NCBI GenBank assembly: GCA_022829145.1
Contig: CM040750.1
Coordinates: forward strand, 1,312,501-1,376,500
DNA: 64,000 nt
Direction of reading: 5' to 3'
Origin: Albula goreensis
Taxonomy: Eukaryota > Chordata > Actinopteri > Albuliformes > Albulidae
A program made the translations under genes and the position numbers. Below, in pieces: positions 48,801-60,568 of the stretch (positions within the stretch are counted from its first letter, which is position 1; every line of letters starts with the position of its first letter). The notes beneath the pieces are model-generated. The model did not search any database. It was not told the origin of the DNA and saw nothing but the letters and a program-made list of their open reading frames with translations.

Positions 48801-50309
48801 ATGAACAGCGAATGGAAAACAAGGACATGAGGCAATCTTTCATTTGAAGTAGGAACACAAATTCTCCAAGTACACTGCCAATCCATGTTCAAAATTTCAT
48901 TACAAACTGAAAAGCACTCATACACGCCATGTGTTTGCACACTTAACATACCTGCACTAAATCACACATTCCTCCTTGTGATCCAGCTCAAAGCCAGTGC
49001 TGTGCCCAAGACTTTGCTGTGTTTATGTATTCATAATGCAGCCCTAAGTGTTTTAGAAGAAATAAAACATCTCCACACTATTGCCCTGAGACAGGCTGGA
49101 CTGTAATGGTAAAAAATACAATATTTTACCAAACTAATCTGCTTAAAATGGCTGAAACAAACGGGCCATCCTGTTCCAATTTCTGACTATTTTCTTTTGA
49201 AATAGAGACCTGAGTCCCTGTGCTTTGAAGTTTAGTGCTGTGTGGGGGTAGGCTCAATTTTATATTGATTTTCATAAGGGAAAAAACACTTCCTGGTCTG
49301 TGATGTGGAAAAGCATTTTTCAAACATGTTTAATAAGCCTTTAATCTCTTGTGTTCCAACACTGTGTGCGCACATGCAGCCGGATAAAAGAGCAAACATC
49401 AAGAGTTCAGCTCTAACTCAAGGAGAAGGGAGTAGCCAGATGACACCTTCATTTACAAACAAGAACTTTCTGACCGGTTCCCAACTCAAAACATGTGAAA
49501 TACTGAGGCTAGTGGTCTCCAACTGTCAAAACAAACTGACAACTAGATGGCAAGAGTGCAATATGGTTGAAAGGCAGAGTGGCTGATGCAAGCTGTTCTT
49601 TCAAAGCATGTAAAAATGCGTCTCAGGATTATATGTTCAAAATAGGGTCAAGAGCAGAAAGTTTCACAAACCGAGCACTGTTCACCCACACTGTCAGTGC
49701 GGTCTTCAAACTATCGTGTGGCCTCGTGAATCTTGTTGCTCATAAACGTTTCAGAAAGAATCTTAGTCTTTTCTATGAGGACAGACACAGAAAATAATGG
49801 TATTTTAATTCTCTCGTATCTTCTATTCTTACGCAAAGAGAACTGCATGGCCGATCATTGCCTCAAGCAGAATTTCTGTTCAATAATATTTACAACATTT
49901 AAACAAGGGAGCATGCATCATTTTCTGCCAGTTATACAAACTACACATTTTCTTTTACTCCATGACAAACAAGTCAATCTCAATAGTTTCTTTCTCAAGA
50001 GAAGGAGGGTGATGAGAGGAGGATGCCAGCTTTTCAATGCTCTGTTTGTAGAACTTGTAATCATTTAAGTAACTTTTAAATATTTCACAACTTAAATGCA
50101 CATAAGTGGAAATGGGAAATGTCAAAACAACTCAAATATCTTAATGTGATGATTCAATTAATAGTAATTTTCTTTTTCTCAGTATTTTAGGAAGTTAAGA
50201 AAATGATATACTAAAAATGATTGAATGAAAAAAGAATTGCCTGAAAACACTGAGTAAAAAAGGGTTGCTGCTACTGGTATGTTTGGGAGCCAAGCAGAGA
50301 AGCTGTGTA
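45847..50309. other. unique sequence, no gene seen
   Basis: Apart from the microsatellite at 46070-46114, no feature is recognised. Open frames stay below 100 codons and lack family features. Confidence 0.35.
46070..46114. repeat. compound (CT)n(GCAC)n(AC)n microsatellite
   Basis: Runs of CTCTCT, then about five GCAC tetranucleotides, then ACACAC. Confidence 0.9.
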
Positions 50310-51060
50310 GGCACCAATTGGGATTCTACCTTTTCTTATCATGATTAGGCATAATCATGTTCTTCTGCCATTTGAAGTCCATGGCAGCCCCAAGAACCGT
50401 ATGGTGAAAAGTTTTGAAATTTGGCACACTGACTGGGGACAGTCCCCTGATTCTTTTTCTAGTTTCATGTCTGGGCCTCAAGCACTCTAGTGCCACAAAT
50501 GGGTCAAAGTTGGAGCTGTGTTTACCCACGTAACTTTTGAACTGTATATCCAATTTTCAAAAAATAGACAACTGGATTCCTTGGAGCAAGCCCAGTTCAA
50601 CGCACCCAATGACGTCAATTTCCACCATGTTGGATTGTCCACCAGATTGGATTTTATGGAAAAGTTTAAAAATGCTTAACAAGCCATAAATTTTGGCTAA
50701 TCTTCCCCAAAATTAGCACAGATGATCTTAAGACCAAGCCTCACAAAATTTATCAAATGGTTTTTGATTTTTGAAACCATTTTGTCCATTACACCCCACT
50801 GAAATCAGTGGTGAAGCCGTCAAACAGGAAGTGAAGTCATATCTTAGAAATGCTTTGATATATTGATATCAAGCTTGGTAGATGGACCCCTTCCTGAGGA
50901 TATCTCAGTTACACCTAATCTTTGGTCAACTGACATACAACTTCCTATCAGGGCTTACAGCCATGCTTTTAACATGATCAGATCAAGTTGCCATGGTGAC
51001 TCTGCCCTGCTGGCCTGCATGGCCCCCTCATCACTGCTGGCAAAGGAAAAGGAAAGTACT
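50310..51060. mobile_element. probable interspersed repeat, class unknown
   Basis: Phrases such as AAATTTGGCACACTGACTGG, 'CACCATGTTGGATTGTCCACC' in two overlapping halves, and GGCCTGCATGGCCCCCTCAT recall a repeat that I associate with many fish genomes. I see no ends, coding frame or target duplication, so the class and exact limits are not determined. Confidence 0.35.
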
Positions 51061-53651
51061 TGAAATAGCAAATCACAATGGGAGAATGGAAATATATTGC
51101 AATTATCTTCACAATATGTTTAGAAATGTACCTTTAAATGTCAGGTATTGTGGTATATTTTAAACTTACAGTATTGCCTCTGATATACTGGCCTGGAGAT
51201 GAACATGGTTCTCTTTACCTTCCTGGGCACATAAACTTTTGTTTGAACTTAAACATGTTCCATATTGACCACACTTGACTTGCGTTACTTCAACAAATAT
51301 GTTTCTTATTTGCCCTTTAGATATACCTACTAAGATACCCATGCCTTGACCCCAAATTTTAATGCAAAATGTACACATTAAAGAGGTATCGACTGATAAC
51401 TTCTTAGAATATGAAATGATGGTTTCTCTTTTGACTGTAAGGCAGATTCTTGTAAAGGAAATAAAGAGAAATAAATCATTTTTTTCTTTGAAAGTGAACT
51501 GAAATGAGTTGCAGCTTCCATGCTGCCTGTAATTGATTATGTGGATATTCTCTTCTCCAATGCTTTTGAATGGCCCCAGTCCATGTTAGTCAGTATTCAC
51601 CATGCCACTCTGCATTTGGCCAGAAACTTCTTCACTTCACCATAGGAAATTTGGAAAGTACAGGAGAAAAAGTAGACACATTGCTCTGACAAGAAATTAA
51701 AATCAGTGAGGTATATCAGAAAGCCTATCTAAAGACCAGATAAAAGATACTTGTATCTTTCTATGACTACATCTCCCCGGTATTAAGTTGTTTGAGGGGC
51801 AAAGTGAGACCTTCAGAATTGTAAGCAGCAGGGTCAGGGTAAGTGAAATGTTCTCCTGATGTTGTCTGCTCAATGGCCCTTCCACATTTGTTACTGATCT
51901 GCTGTAATCCCAAGGCAGAAAAAAATCACTTGAAGTGAGTGAAATAAATGCTTGAGGGAAACTATCAAGCTTAAGACTGAATTTTAATGTACAATAAAAA
52001 CTACTTTTCTGATTCAGGTTCCACACCACATAACAGTCACATAATGTAATTGTTGGATGTAGTATTGTAGAAATTAGAACCAAGAGCAGAAGTAATAAAC
52101 ACTGATTCAAAAAGGTGAGCTGTTGTGCAAATCAGTTTGCATTTTACCTAAACAATACAAAACATAATCATACTAAAGCTACTTGTATTTATATCCATAA
52201 TTTAAAAATCTTAACTGACCAACACTTTAATATTGATTATTTTACCAAACATACAAAAACAGGTCCAGAATATAAGCCAGAAATATTTGTCTTCATAAAT
52301 TCCTGTGTGTTTAAATATTGCAAATGAGAATGGCTTGCTTCTTTGAATAGGTCATTGTGCCATCTACCTTATGAATGTGGATGCTGAGTTTCAGTTATTT
52401 TATCTCCTCTTGGTTTCTATGAAAATGCGGCCCAACGGTCCGCTATCGCCAGCAGGGATCTGGAGTGTATGCGCGTACCCTGCCTGAAGGGAGAGAGGGC
52501 CTGTGGTTGGGAAACGGTTTTTATCTAACCGTCCATCTGTCTGTCTAACCACAGTGTAAGCGGCCAGACAACCACACCATGTGCTACTCGGCAGCTTTAA
52601 AACCCTCCCCTGGTCATTTCTAAAGCATTGCTGGTTTTACATACACAGTCAAACTAAAATAAGACATGCCATGCTCCTTATTAGAGAAATGTAGTGTGTG
52701 TGTGTATGTGTATGTGTGTGTGGGCTGGGCGGGCTGGGCTGGGTGGGGGGGGGGGTGGAGAGGGTTAATGTTATAACTGAACACAGGGTGCACATGCTTC
52801 AAAATCTCTCGTACATCCTACTTCCAAGTTCCAGAACAAGCATTCATAGCCTAGTCACAGCCTTTTGCACACCTATATACCCCATACCAAAATTCATTTA
52901 CCCTCAAAGGTATATGTAACATAAGTGGCAATTATAACAAAATAAAAGTAAACTCATAGTAAATGAGTAAATGCCCACTCTGCAGGTGGTCCAAGAGGGA
53001 CGCGGTGGAAACTAGTTTTTATTTTCACATGAAATTCCACAACCAGCTGAAGCCTCAGAACCCATGTGAGGGGAGTTAACTGTGCAACAATCTGAGTAAC
53101 AACAAACACCAACACACACTGCGGCTCTCCAGGACCAGCAACCAGGACCAGCAACCAGGACCATGCTCGGATATGTCCTTAACTCTGACATAAAACCACA
53201 GGACTAAAGCTCACCTCATACAGCTGAAGCACTGCTATGTGCTTGTTCCATCCATACAATGAATCAGGGGATATACAATGAGATTAACTTAAATCTGACT
53301 TTCTTTGTACTCAATGTTTACTTGACAAAACCCTTTGTTTAAACCAAAAATGCCCACTTTGGGCTGGTTTTCTTTCACTGCACCTAAATTTCATAACACA
53401 CAAAAGCTAAAGGCTAACACTAATATCTTTACAAGTCTTCCAGAACAACAACCTACCAAATTTCTAGACACCGAGCTCCTCACCTTCGGCTATACCATTC
53501 TCAGTCTCCAAATGAAACTGGAAAAAGGCAAGCGTTTGCACCCTGATATAACATAATGTTCCTATCGCCAACAATCACCACTTCAAAATTCCACAGGAGG
53601 TAATTTTTTTATTATAAATAATTATAAATTATACTGTTAATAATAAGAATA
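51061..53651. other. unique sequence
   Basis: No gene recognised. Contains the GT/G-rich tract at 52691-52758 and a 13-bp repeat of 2.7 copies at 53129-53163 (CCAGGACCAGCAA). Confidence 0.35.
52691..52758 (+). repeat. (TG)n plus G-rich low-complexity tract
   Basis: TGTGTG/TATGTG repeats are followed by GGGCTGGGCGGGCTGGGCTG and a run of more than ten G. The plus strand meets the G-quadruplex consensus. Confidence 0.85.
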
Positions 53652-53677
53652 ACATTATGATTATTATTATTATTATG
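53652..53677. repeat. (ATT)n microsatellite
   Basis: About seven TTA trinucleotides. It lies just beyond the 3' side of the minus-strand LINE. On the minus strand it would read (AAT)n, a possible short 3' tail of that LINE. Confidence 0.8.
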
Positions 53678-54237
53678 TGCTGCAATTATCCACGTCGGCG
53701 CACCATCTCTCCCAGACCATTTTGGGAGACTGAAGCCTCAGATTCGTGGCACCCCAGAGCAGAGAGCAGAGATGGAAGAGGTGATGGAGGAAGACGAGGA
53801 TCCACTAACTTGGTGGGAAGTTCACGAAAGGCACTTTCCTCTCATGTCACACATGACACAAAATAACTTCAGTCTTTCCTCGTGCATTTTATATTTCATA
53901 CAAGGAATCAGTTTTGTAGCCATTCTTTGTACTTTTTCAAGAGCCTCAATATCTTTCTTATAGTGAGTAGCCCAGAACTGCACACAATATTCCAAGTGAG
54001 GTCTGACTAAACCATTGTATAATTTTAATATAACCTTCTTGTATCTATCGTAAAAAGTATGGATTATAAATCTAAGCATCCTGTTAAGCTTTGCTCAATT
54101 ATGAATCTCAAATCCTCTTCAAACTGAGCACATTCCAGTTTTTTTCTCACCATAAACTAGTCTTATCTAAGGTTCTTATTTACCACATGCAAGACTCCAC
54201 GTTTAGCTACACTGAATGTCATCTGCCTGGTATCTGA

Positions 54238-55044
54238 TAGGGCTGCGCGATATGGAGAAAAAAATGTGATGTGATCAATTCATGGATCATCTCGGTGGCA
54301 ATATGCCATTCAATAAACTAAAGATTAATGTAGCGATAGGCCTTTTTAATTGGTTTCAATTATTTTTAAGTACAGCAATCCGCCATCAATCACGGGCGTT
54401 ATGTTCCTAAAAAACAGCTCGGTAGGTGAAGTTAACTTTGTATGAGGAAAACAGGATTGGGGTAACCTTAGCCAATGCTACAAATATGTAATACTGTATT
54501 CTTTAAGCATTTAATTACACACTACACTCTTCTACAAATGCAAGTAAATATTGTAAATATAAAAAGCAGGAACTGGTTTACTTTAAAATTCACACATTCC
54601 TAGATGTTTTCACTGGCTTGTCACCACAGGCTGAATGTTTTGGACCCCTGATGACAAAGGGGAAAGTGGAATATGGGAAACCGCCTTTGCTGTATAGTTG
54701 CTGGCTGATCTACAATTATATTTAGGCATTTCGCAGACGCTGTTACCCCGAGCGATGATTCACCATGACCCTCAGGCTGACTCATTTTGTGAAACAAGCC
54801 AACTAGTGCCCGAAGAGGTTCTTTCCTTCATACTGGATGCACTGCTCTGTGCTGGTATTGCGCATGGTGTCATCTGTGTGCATGCTTCTGCATCGAGAGC
54901 TAATTGTGCCCACACAACTATTCTCTGATCTCTGCATGTCCGTACAGTTGTCGGCTTATTAAAGTAATTCAATTCTCGCAATACGTTGCACTATGTTCAT
55001 GGCCATAAATTAATTTGTGATATTTTTAGAAAAATGCAGCCCTT
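54238..55044. mobile_element. hAT MITE-like element inserted in the LINE
   Basis: The inverted ends are TAGGGCTGCGCGATATGGAG at 54238 and, reversed, AAGGGCTGCATTTTTC ending at 55044. The flanks GTATCTGA (54230-54237) and GTATCTGG (55045-55052) are an 8-bp target duplication with one change, as expected for hAT. Removing the element brings the two LINE parts back into register (KWPDT then RQMTFSV). There is no transposase. The interior phrase GCATTTCGCAGACGCTGTTA matches a common fish repeat motif. Confidence 0.8.
54373..54692. mobile_element. possible mariner/Tigger-type MITE nested in the hAT element
   Basis: TA dinucleotides (54371-54372 and 54693-54694) flank CAGCAATCCGCC on the left and, reversed, CAGCAAAGGCGG on the right. 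The phrase GGGCGTTATGTTCCTAAAAA is typical of Tigger-like MITE ends. The inverted repeats are short and imperfect, so the call is tentative. Confidence 0.45.
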
Positions 55045-55830
55045 GTATCTGGCCACTTTTGGATTCTGGTTAAGTGTATTAACTTAGTTGATTCTATACC
55101 GTTAGCTAGACCCCTTAGTTTTGTATCGTCTGCAAATGTTACTATATTACTACTCTGCTCTGCATCAATATCATTTATGTATATAAGGAAGCACAAAGGC
55201 CCCAACACTGATCCCTGTGGGACTCCATTTAGTACAGGACCTTGATCTGATACAATTCTTTCCTCAGTTAAACCCTTACCAGACTATACCCATTCAGTGA
55301 TAGTTCCTGCAATTCCTACAGATTTCATTTTCAGAATGAGTTTCTCATGCGGTACCTTGACAAATGCCTTTTGGAAGCCCAAATAAATAATCGAATAAGT
55401 TTGGTTTGAATCCAAACACACTATATCTTCGTCAGAAAAGTCCACAAGGTTTGTTAAGCATTATCTCCCTATACAAAAACCATGTTGGCAATCATTTAAG
55501 ACACCATTTTATTCAAGGAATAATTCCAGTCCGTTCCTAATTATTCCAGTAATTTACATGTAATACATGTTAAGCTGACAGGCCTGTAATTTCCTGGGTC
55601 AGTACAGTCTCCTTTCTTGTAGACTGGTATTACATCGCCATGTTTCTAATCATCTGGTATTTCGCCTATTTTTAAAAGATTGCCTAAAAACAACTGTCAA
55701 TGGTTTGTAAACCATTTCTGCTAGTTCCCTGAGAACTCTTGGATATATCCCATGAGGGCCTGCTGCCTTATTTGTTTGAAGTTTTTGAGGTTTATCTAGT
55801 ACCTCTGAATCACCTTAATGAACTTTCTCC

Positions 55831-56142
55831 GTGAGATTCTCAATTCTAGTTTCAAACTGCCCCATAATGTCTTATTCAACCATTGTGGATACTTATTTCC
55901 AAGATTCCCCGTTTTTCTTGTGGAATGAATTCATGCTGTGCTTCCAGAATGAGCTTTTTAAATATGCTCAACATTTTAAATATTCTTTCACCATTTTTCC
56001 ATGTAGAAGATGTATTACGTTTATATTCCTTATATACTCTCAAATATTAAAGTCTGCTTGTCTAAAGCTGAAAATTCTAGCACTGACAGAATATAAATTA
56101 ACTTGAAATGTAACTGCACAAGGGTCACTTGTTCTGAGTAGC
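55831..56142. other. AT-rich sequence between LINE and 43-bp array
   Basis: May hold further decayed LINE sequence upstream of the RT on the minus strand, but I cannot identify motifs. Confidence 0.3.
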
Positions 56143-58575
56143 CTCTCCGCTACCCTAAGCATACCCTGGCACAGTGCAGCTGTACCCCTCAGCTACCCTA
56201 AGCATACCCTGGCACAGTGCAGCTGTACCCCTCCACTACCCTAAGCATACCCTGACCCAATGCAGCTGTACCCTCCAGCTACCCTAAGCATACCCTGGCC
56301 CAGTGCAGCTGTACCCCTCCACTACCCTAAGCATACCCTGACCCAATGCGGCTGTACCCCTCCGCTAACCATACCCTAAGCATTCCCTGACCCAATGCGG
56401 CTGTACCCCTCCGCTACTCTAAGCATACCCTGACCCAATGCAGCTGTACCCCTCCGCTACCCTAAGCATTCCCTGACCCAATGCGGCTGTACCCCTCCAC
56501 TACCCAAACCATACCCTGGCACAGTGCAGCTGTACCCCTCCGCTACCCTAAGCATACCCTGACCCAATGCAGCTGTACCCCTCAGCTACCCTATGCATAC
56601 CCTGACCCAATGCGGCTGTACCCTCCACTACCCTAACCAGACCCAATAGCCCTAAGCATACCCTGACCCAATGCAGCTGTACCCCTCAGCTACCCTAAGC
56701 ATACCCTGGCCCAGTGCAGCTGTACCCCTCCACTACCCTAAGCATACCCTGACCCAATGCGGCTGTACCCCTCCGCTACCCTAAGCATTCCCTGACCCAA
56801 TGCGGCTGTACCCCTCCGCTACTCTAAGCATACCCTGGCACAGTGCAGCTGTACCCCTCCACTACCCTAAGCATACCCTGGCCCAGTGCAGCTGTACCCA
56901 CTACCCTAAACCATACCCTGACCCAATGCAGCTGTACCCCTCCGCTACCCTAACCATACCCTGACCCAATGCAGCTGTACCCCTCCACTACCCTAACCAT
57001 ACCCTGACCCAATGCAGCTGTACCCCTCCACTACCCTAAGCATACCCTGACCCAATGCAGCTGTACCCCTCAGCTACCCTAACCATACCCTGACCCAATG
57101 CAGCTGTACCCCTCCACTACCCTAAGCATTCCCTGACCCAATGCAGCTGTACCCCTCCACTACCCTAAGCATACCCTGACCCAATGCAGCTGTACCCCTC
57201 CACTACCCTAAGCATTCCCTGACCCAATGCAGCTGTACCCCTCAGCTACCCTAACCATACCCTGACCCAATGCGGCTGTACCCCTCCACTACCCTAAGCA
57301 TTCCCTGACCCAATGCGGCTGTACCCCTCCACTACCCTAAGCATTCCCTGACCCAATGCGGCTGTACCCCTCCGCTACCCTAAGCATACCCTGACCCAGT
57401 GCGGCTGTACCCCTCCACTACCCTAAGCATACCCTGGCACAGTGCAGCTGTACCCCTCCACTACCCTAAGCATTCCCTGACCCAATGCAGCTGTACCCCT
57501 CAGCTACCCTAACCATACCCTGACCCAGTGCAGCTGTACCCCTCCACTACCCTAAGCATTCCCTGACCCAATGCGGCTGTACCCCTCCGCTACCCTAAGC
57601 ATACCCTGGCACAGTACAGCTGTACCCCTCAGCTACCCTAGGCATACCCTGGCACAGTGCAGCTGTACCCCTCAGCTACCCTAAGCATACCCTGACTCAG
57701 TGCAGTTGTACCCCTCAGCTACCCTAAGCATACCCTGGCCCAGTGCAGTTGTACCCCTCAGCTACCCTAAGCATACCCTGGCACAGTGCAGCTGTACCCC
57801 TCAGCTACCCTAACCATACCCTGACCCAGTGCAGCTGTACCCCTCTACTACCCTAAGCATACCCTGGCACAGTGCAGCTGTACCCCTCAGCTACCCTAAG
57901 CATACCCTGGCCCAGTGCAGTTGTACCCCTCAACTACCCTAAGCATACCCTGGCACAGTGCAGCTGTACCCCTCAGCTACCCTAAGCATACCCTGGCACA
58001 GTGCAGCTGTACCCCTCAGCTACCCTAAGCATACCCTGGCACAGTGCAGCTGTACCCCTCCACTACCCTAACCATACCCTGACCCAATGCAGCTGTACCC
58101 CTCCACTACCCTAAGCATTCCCTGACCCAATGCGGCTGTACCCCTCCGCTACCCTAAGCATACCCTGGCACAGTGCAGCTGTACCCCTCCACTACCCTAA
58201 GCATTCCCTGACCCAATGCAGCTGTACCCCTCAGCTACCCTAACCATACCCTGACCCAATGCAGCTGTACCCCTCAGCTACCCTATGCATACCCTGACCC
58301 AATGCGGCTGTACCCCTCAGCTACCCTAAGCATACCCTGGCACAGTGCAGCTGTACCCCTCAGCTACCCTAAGCATACCCTGGCACAGTGCAGCTGTACC
58401 CCTCAGCTACCCTAAGCATACCCTGGCCCAGTGCAGTTGTACCCCTCCGCTACCCTAAGCATACCCTGGCACAGTGCAGCTGTACCCCTCAGCTACCCTA
58501 AGCATACCCTGGCACAGTGCAGCTGTACCCCTCAGCTACCCTAAGCATACCCTGACCCAGTGCAGTTGTACCCCT
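56143..58575. repeat. 43-bp minisatellite, about 57 copies
   Basis: The unit is 43 bp with cores CTACCCTAAGCATACCCTGG and CACAGTGCAGCTGTACCCCT. There are two families. The 'GGCACAGTGCAG...CTCAG' type dominates after 57600. The 'GACCCAATGC(A/G)G...CTCC(A/G)C' type, often with CATTCC, dominates 56200-57600. They are interdigitated at the boundary. Most units carry CCCTAA. A scrambled stretch with partial units lies at about 56620-56660. Confidence 0.96.
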
Positions 58576-58677
58576 GTAACATATATCAAAACCCTTCATT
58601 TGGGAAATGAATCCAGCACTTGTAATTGCTCGTATTTCTCATGAAAAACTACATTACAAAAATCAATACTCTGGTGA

Positions 58678-58685
58678 AAATGCAT
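58678..58685. repeat. 8-bp target-site duplication, left (hAT)
   Basis: AAATGCAT, repeated exactly at 59050-59057. Confidence 0.9.
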
Positions 58686-59049
58686 TAGGGCTGCAACTAA
58701 CAATTATTTTCATTATCAATTAATCTGCCGATTATTTTCTCGATTCATAGATAAATCCTGTGGTGTATAAAACATCAGAAAACTGTGAAATATGAAATAT
58801 GCCCATTGCAGTTTCCAAGAGCACAAGGTGACATCATTAAATGTTGTTTTGTCTAACCAACAGTCCAAAACCCCAAAATATTCAATTTATGATAATATAA
58901 GACCAAGAAAAGCAGCAAATTCTCATATTTGAGAAAATCCAACCATCAATTTTTTTGGCATTTTTTGTCAAAAATGATTTAACAATTATCAAATTAGTTG
59001 GCTATTAATTTTCTTTTGACTGACTAATCGATTAATCGTTGCAGCTCTA
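58686..59049. mobile_element. hAT MITE, 364 bp, complete
   Basis: The left end TAGGGCTGCAACTAACAATT and the reversed right end TAGAGCTGCAACGATTAATC form the inverted repeat. The interior is AT-rich and noncoding and matches a hAT MITE type abundant in ray-finned fish. A perfect 8-bp target duplication (AAATGCAT) confirms both ends. Confidence 0.93.
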
Positions 59050-59057
59050 AAATGCAT
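59050..59057. repeat. 8-bp target-site duplication, right (hAT)
   Basis: AAATGCAT, partner of 58678-58685. Confidence 0.9.
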
Positions 59058-60568
59058 AAGAAAATATTTTTCATGAATATCTAAATAATTGTGTTAACTA
59101 GACCCTGTCTTTTGAATTTCCTAATGAACTTTGCCCCCTTCATCAGTAAGTTCTACTTTCTAGTGCTTCACCATTTTGTGTATATAGTCATGTGTCTAAA
59201 ACGAAAGGGAAATTTGTCAAATGAGTATGGATCCAAACTGTGAATAATTTCATGAATCATTGTTCTGTGGGAATGCTGGTTTACTTTAAAGAACATGGCC
59301 TGCAATAAAAAGGTGTACTTAAACTGGACTGGAAATACAAGCATTGATGTTTTTCCAGCAAACCCTAGTTGGCAAGTTCAGAGATAACCAACATTAACTC
59401 TCAGACTGTATTTGTGAATAAAAAAATCAATGCTTGAATTTATCTGCAAGTCCATTCAGGGCAAATATTGAATGCAAGCCAATGTGCACTTAAATTGCAA
59501 ATGAATAAATGAATACCAGTGTATTCATTTGTGATATGAATATTAGACTTCCCTAGAGATAGGATAAGTCCAAGACCTTAGCAACATGCATCAAGGCAAT
59601 GGGTGAATCGTTTTACATTTCACTAAATCCCATGAATCTCTGTAAGTGTTGGCTTTGTAAAAAAAAAAAAAAAAAAAAAAACAGTCTGCTTGAGATTTTG
59701 AAATACTTTTGGATATAGAAAAATCTCCCCAAAAGTATGAAAAAATATTTCTAGTGAGCCTGAAGTTTGATCGTTTGATTAAGATTCTCATATTTCCACC
59801 GAGCCAGGAGTGGAGGTTACTTCAAGTTCCCCCCATAAAATAATAGAGAATAATCACTGAAAGAGTATTAAGCCAAAGTCAAGTGGTTTATCTACAAAAG
59901 ATATAAGCACTGCAAAAAAAAAAAATAATCACTGCAAAACAGTTACCCTAACTAACTGCCCATTGGTATGTAAAGCAGCTCTGAAGGTCCTGGAAATGAC
60001 TGACACCATGAAGCTTGTGCCAGAAAAATCCAAAATCTAAACTATGTCTGATGTTCAGTAATTGCTCCTTTTTCTTCAATAGTGTCATTCAAACTAATCA
60101 TGATTGACTCTGATCTTAACTAGCATTTTCCTTAAGCACATAGCCGTTCTGAAGAAACGCCTGTAATTGTTAATCTTGTGTTTGGTTGCACATTCAATTC
60201 CCGTGGTTAAAGTGGCACATTTCCGTGTGCTAACCTCTCAAATGCTCTTTTTTTTTTTTTTTTTTTTTTTAAAAAGACACAGATTCTTTGACATTGCCCA
60301 GTGAGGATCACATCAAACACACATGCATTCAGATGTTTATCAGTCAATGTATACAGAAAAATAAAAATCAAATTACCTTAATTAGCCACACCAAATGCAA
60401 TTCATATTTACATGCAACCAAACCAATGCAGCTTCTGATATTTCAACACTGTATTCTTGCGTTTTACCTCCTCCATTTGCTCTGTCAAGCATGTAGGCTG
60501 CCGTAAGGCTCCAGGGTTGGTTTCAACCAGCCATAAAAATGAAATCTCTTTATTGCTTTCAATCTAGA
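59058..60568. other. unique AT-rich sequence
   Basis: A 23-base poly-A is at 59659-59681 and a 23-base poly-T at 60248-60270. They could be tails of retroelements on opposite strands, but I see no element body next to either. No gene. Confidence 0.35.

Larger units (their letters stand above)
53822..55830 (-). pseudogene. CR1/L2-type LINE reverse transcriptase, dead and interrupted
   Basis: Read on the minus strand from 55830 downward, the pieces occur in RT order. First is KAAGPHGIYPRVLREL (about 55720-55777). Next is VYKKGDCTDPGNYRPVSLTC (about 55565-55627). Then KAFVKVPHEKLILKMK (about 55325-55370), where the first catalytic Asp of the usual AFDK motif is Val. Then the GSVLGPL block (about 55195-55220) and the catalytic FADD box (55125-55136). 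After the hAT insertion come the connection segment and LVRPHLEYCVQFW (about 53970-54010). Stops and frameshifts occur between pieces. The endonuclease domain is not recognised. It is a 5'-truncated, inactive copy. The clade is judged from motif wording only. Confidence 0.85.

Noticed and set aside
54698..54928. 76-codon plus frame inside the hAT element
   Set aside because: Its text includes the GCAGACGCTGTTA repeat motif, which is noncoding in fish repeats, and it has no similarity to transposase motifs.
56143..58575. Interstitial telomere repeat
   Set aside because: CCCTAA occurs once per 43 bp and is not in tandem hexamers, so it is a minisatellite.
59659..60270. Poly-A (59659-59681) and poly-T (60248-60270) as ends of one processed pseudogene or SINE pair
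   Set aside because: The interval between them has no gene-like or SINE-like body and no flanking duplication was found.
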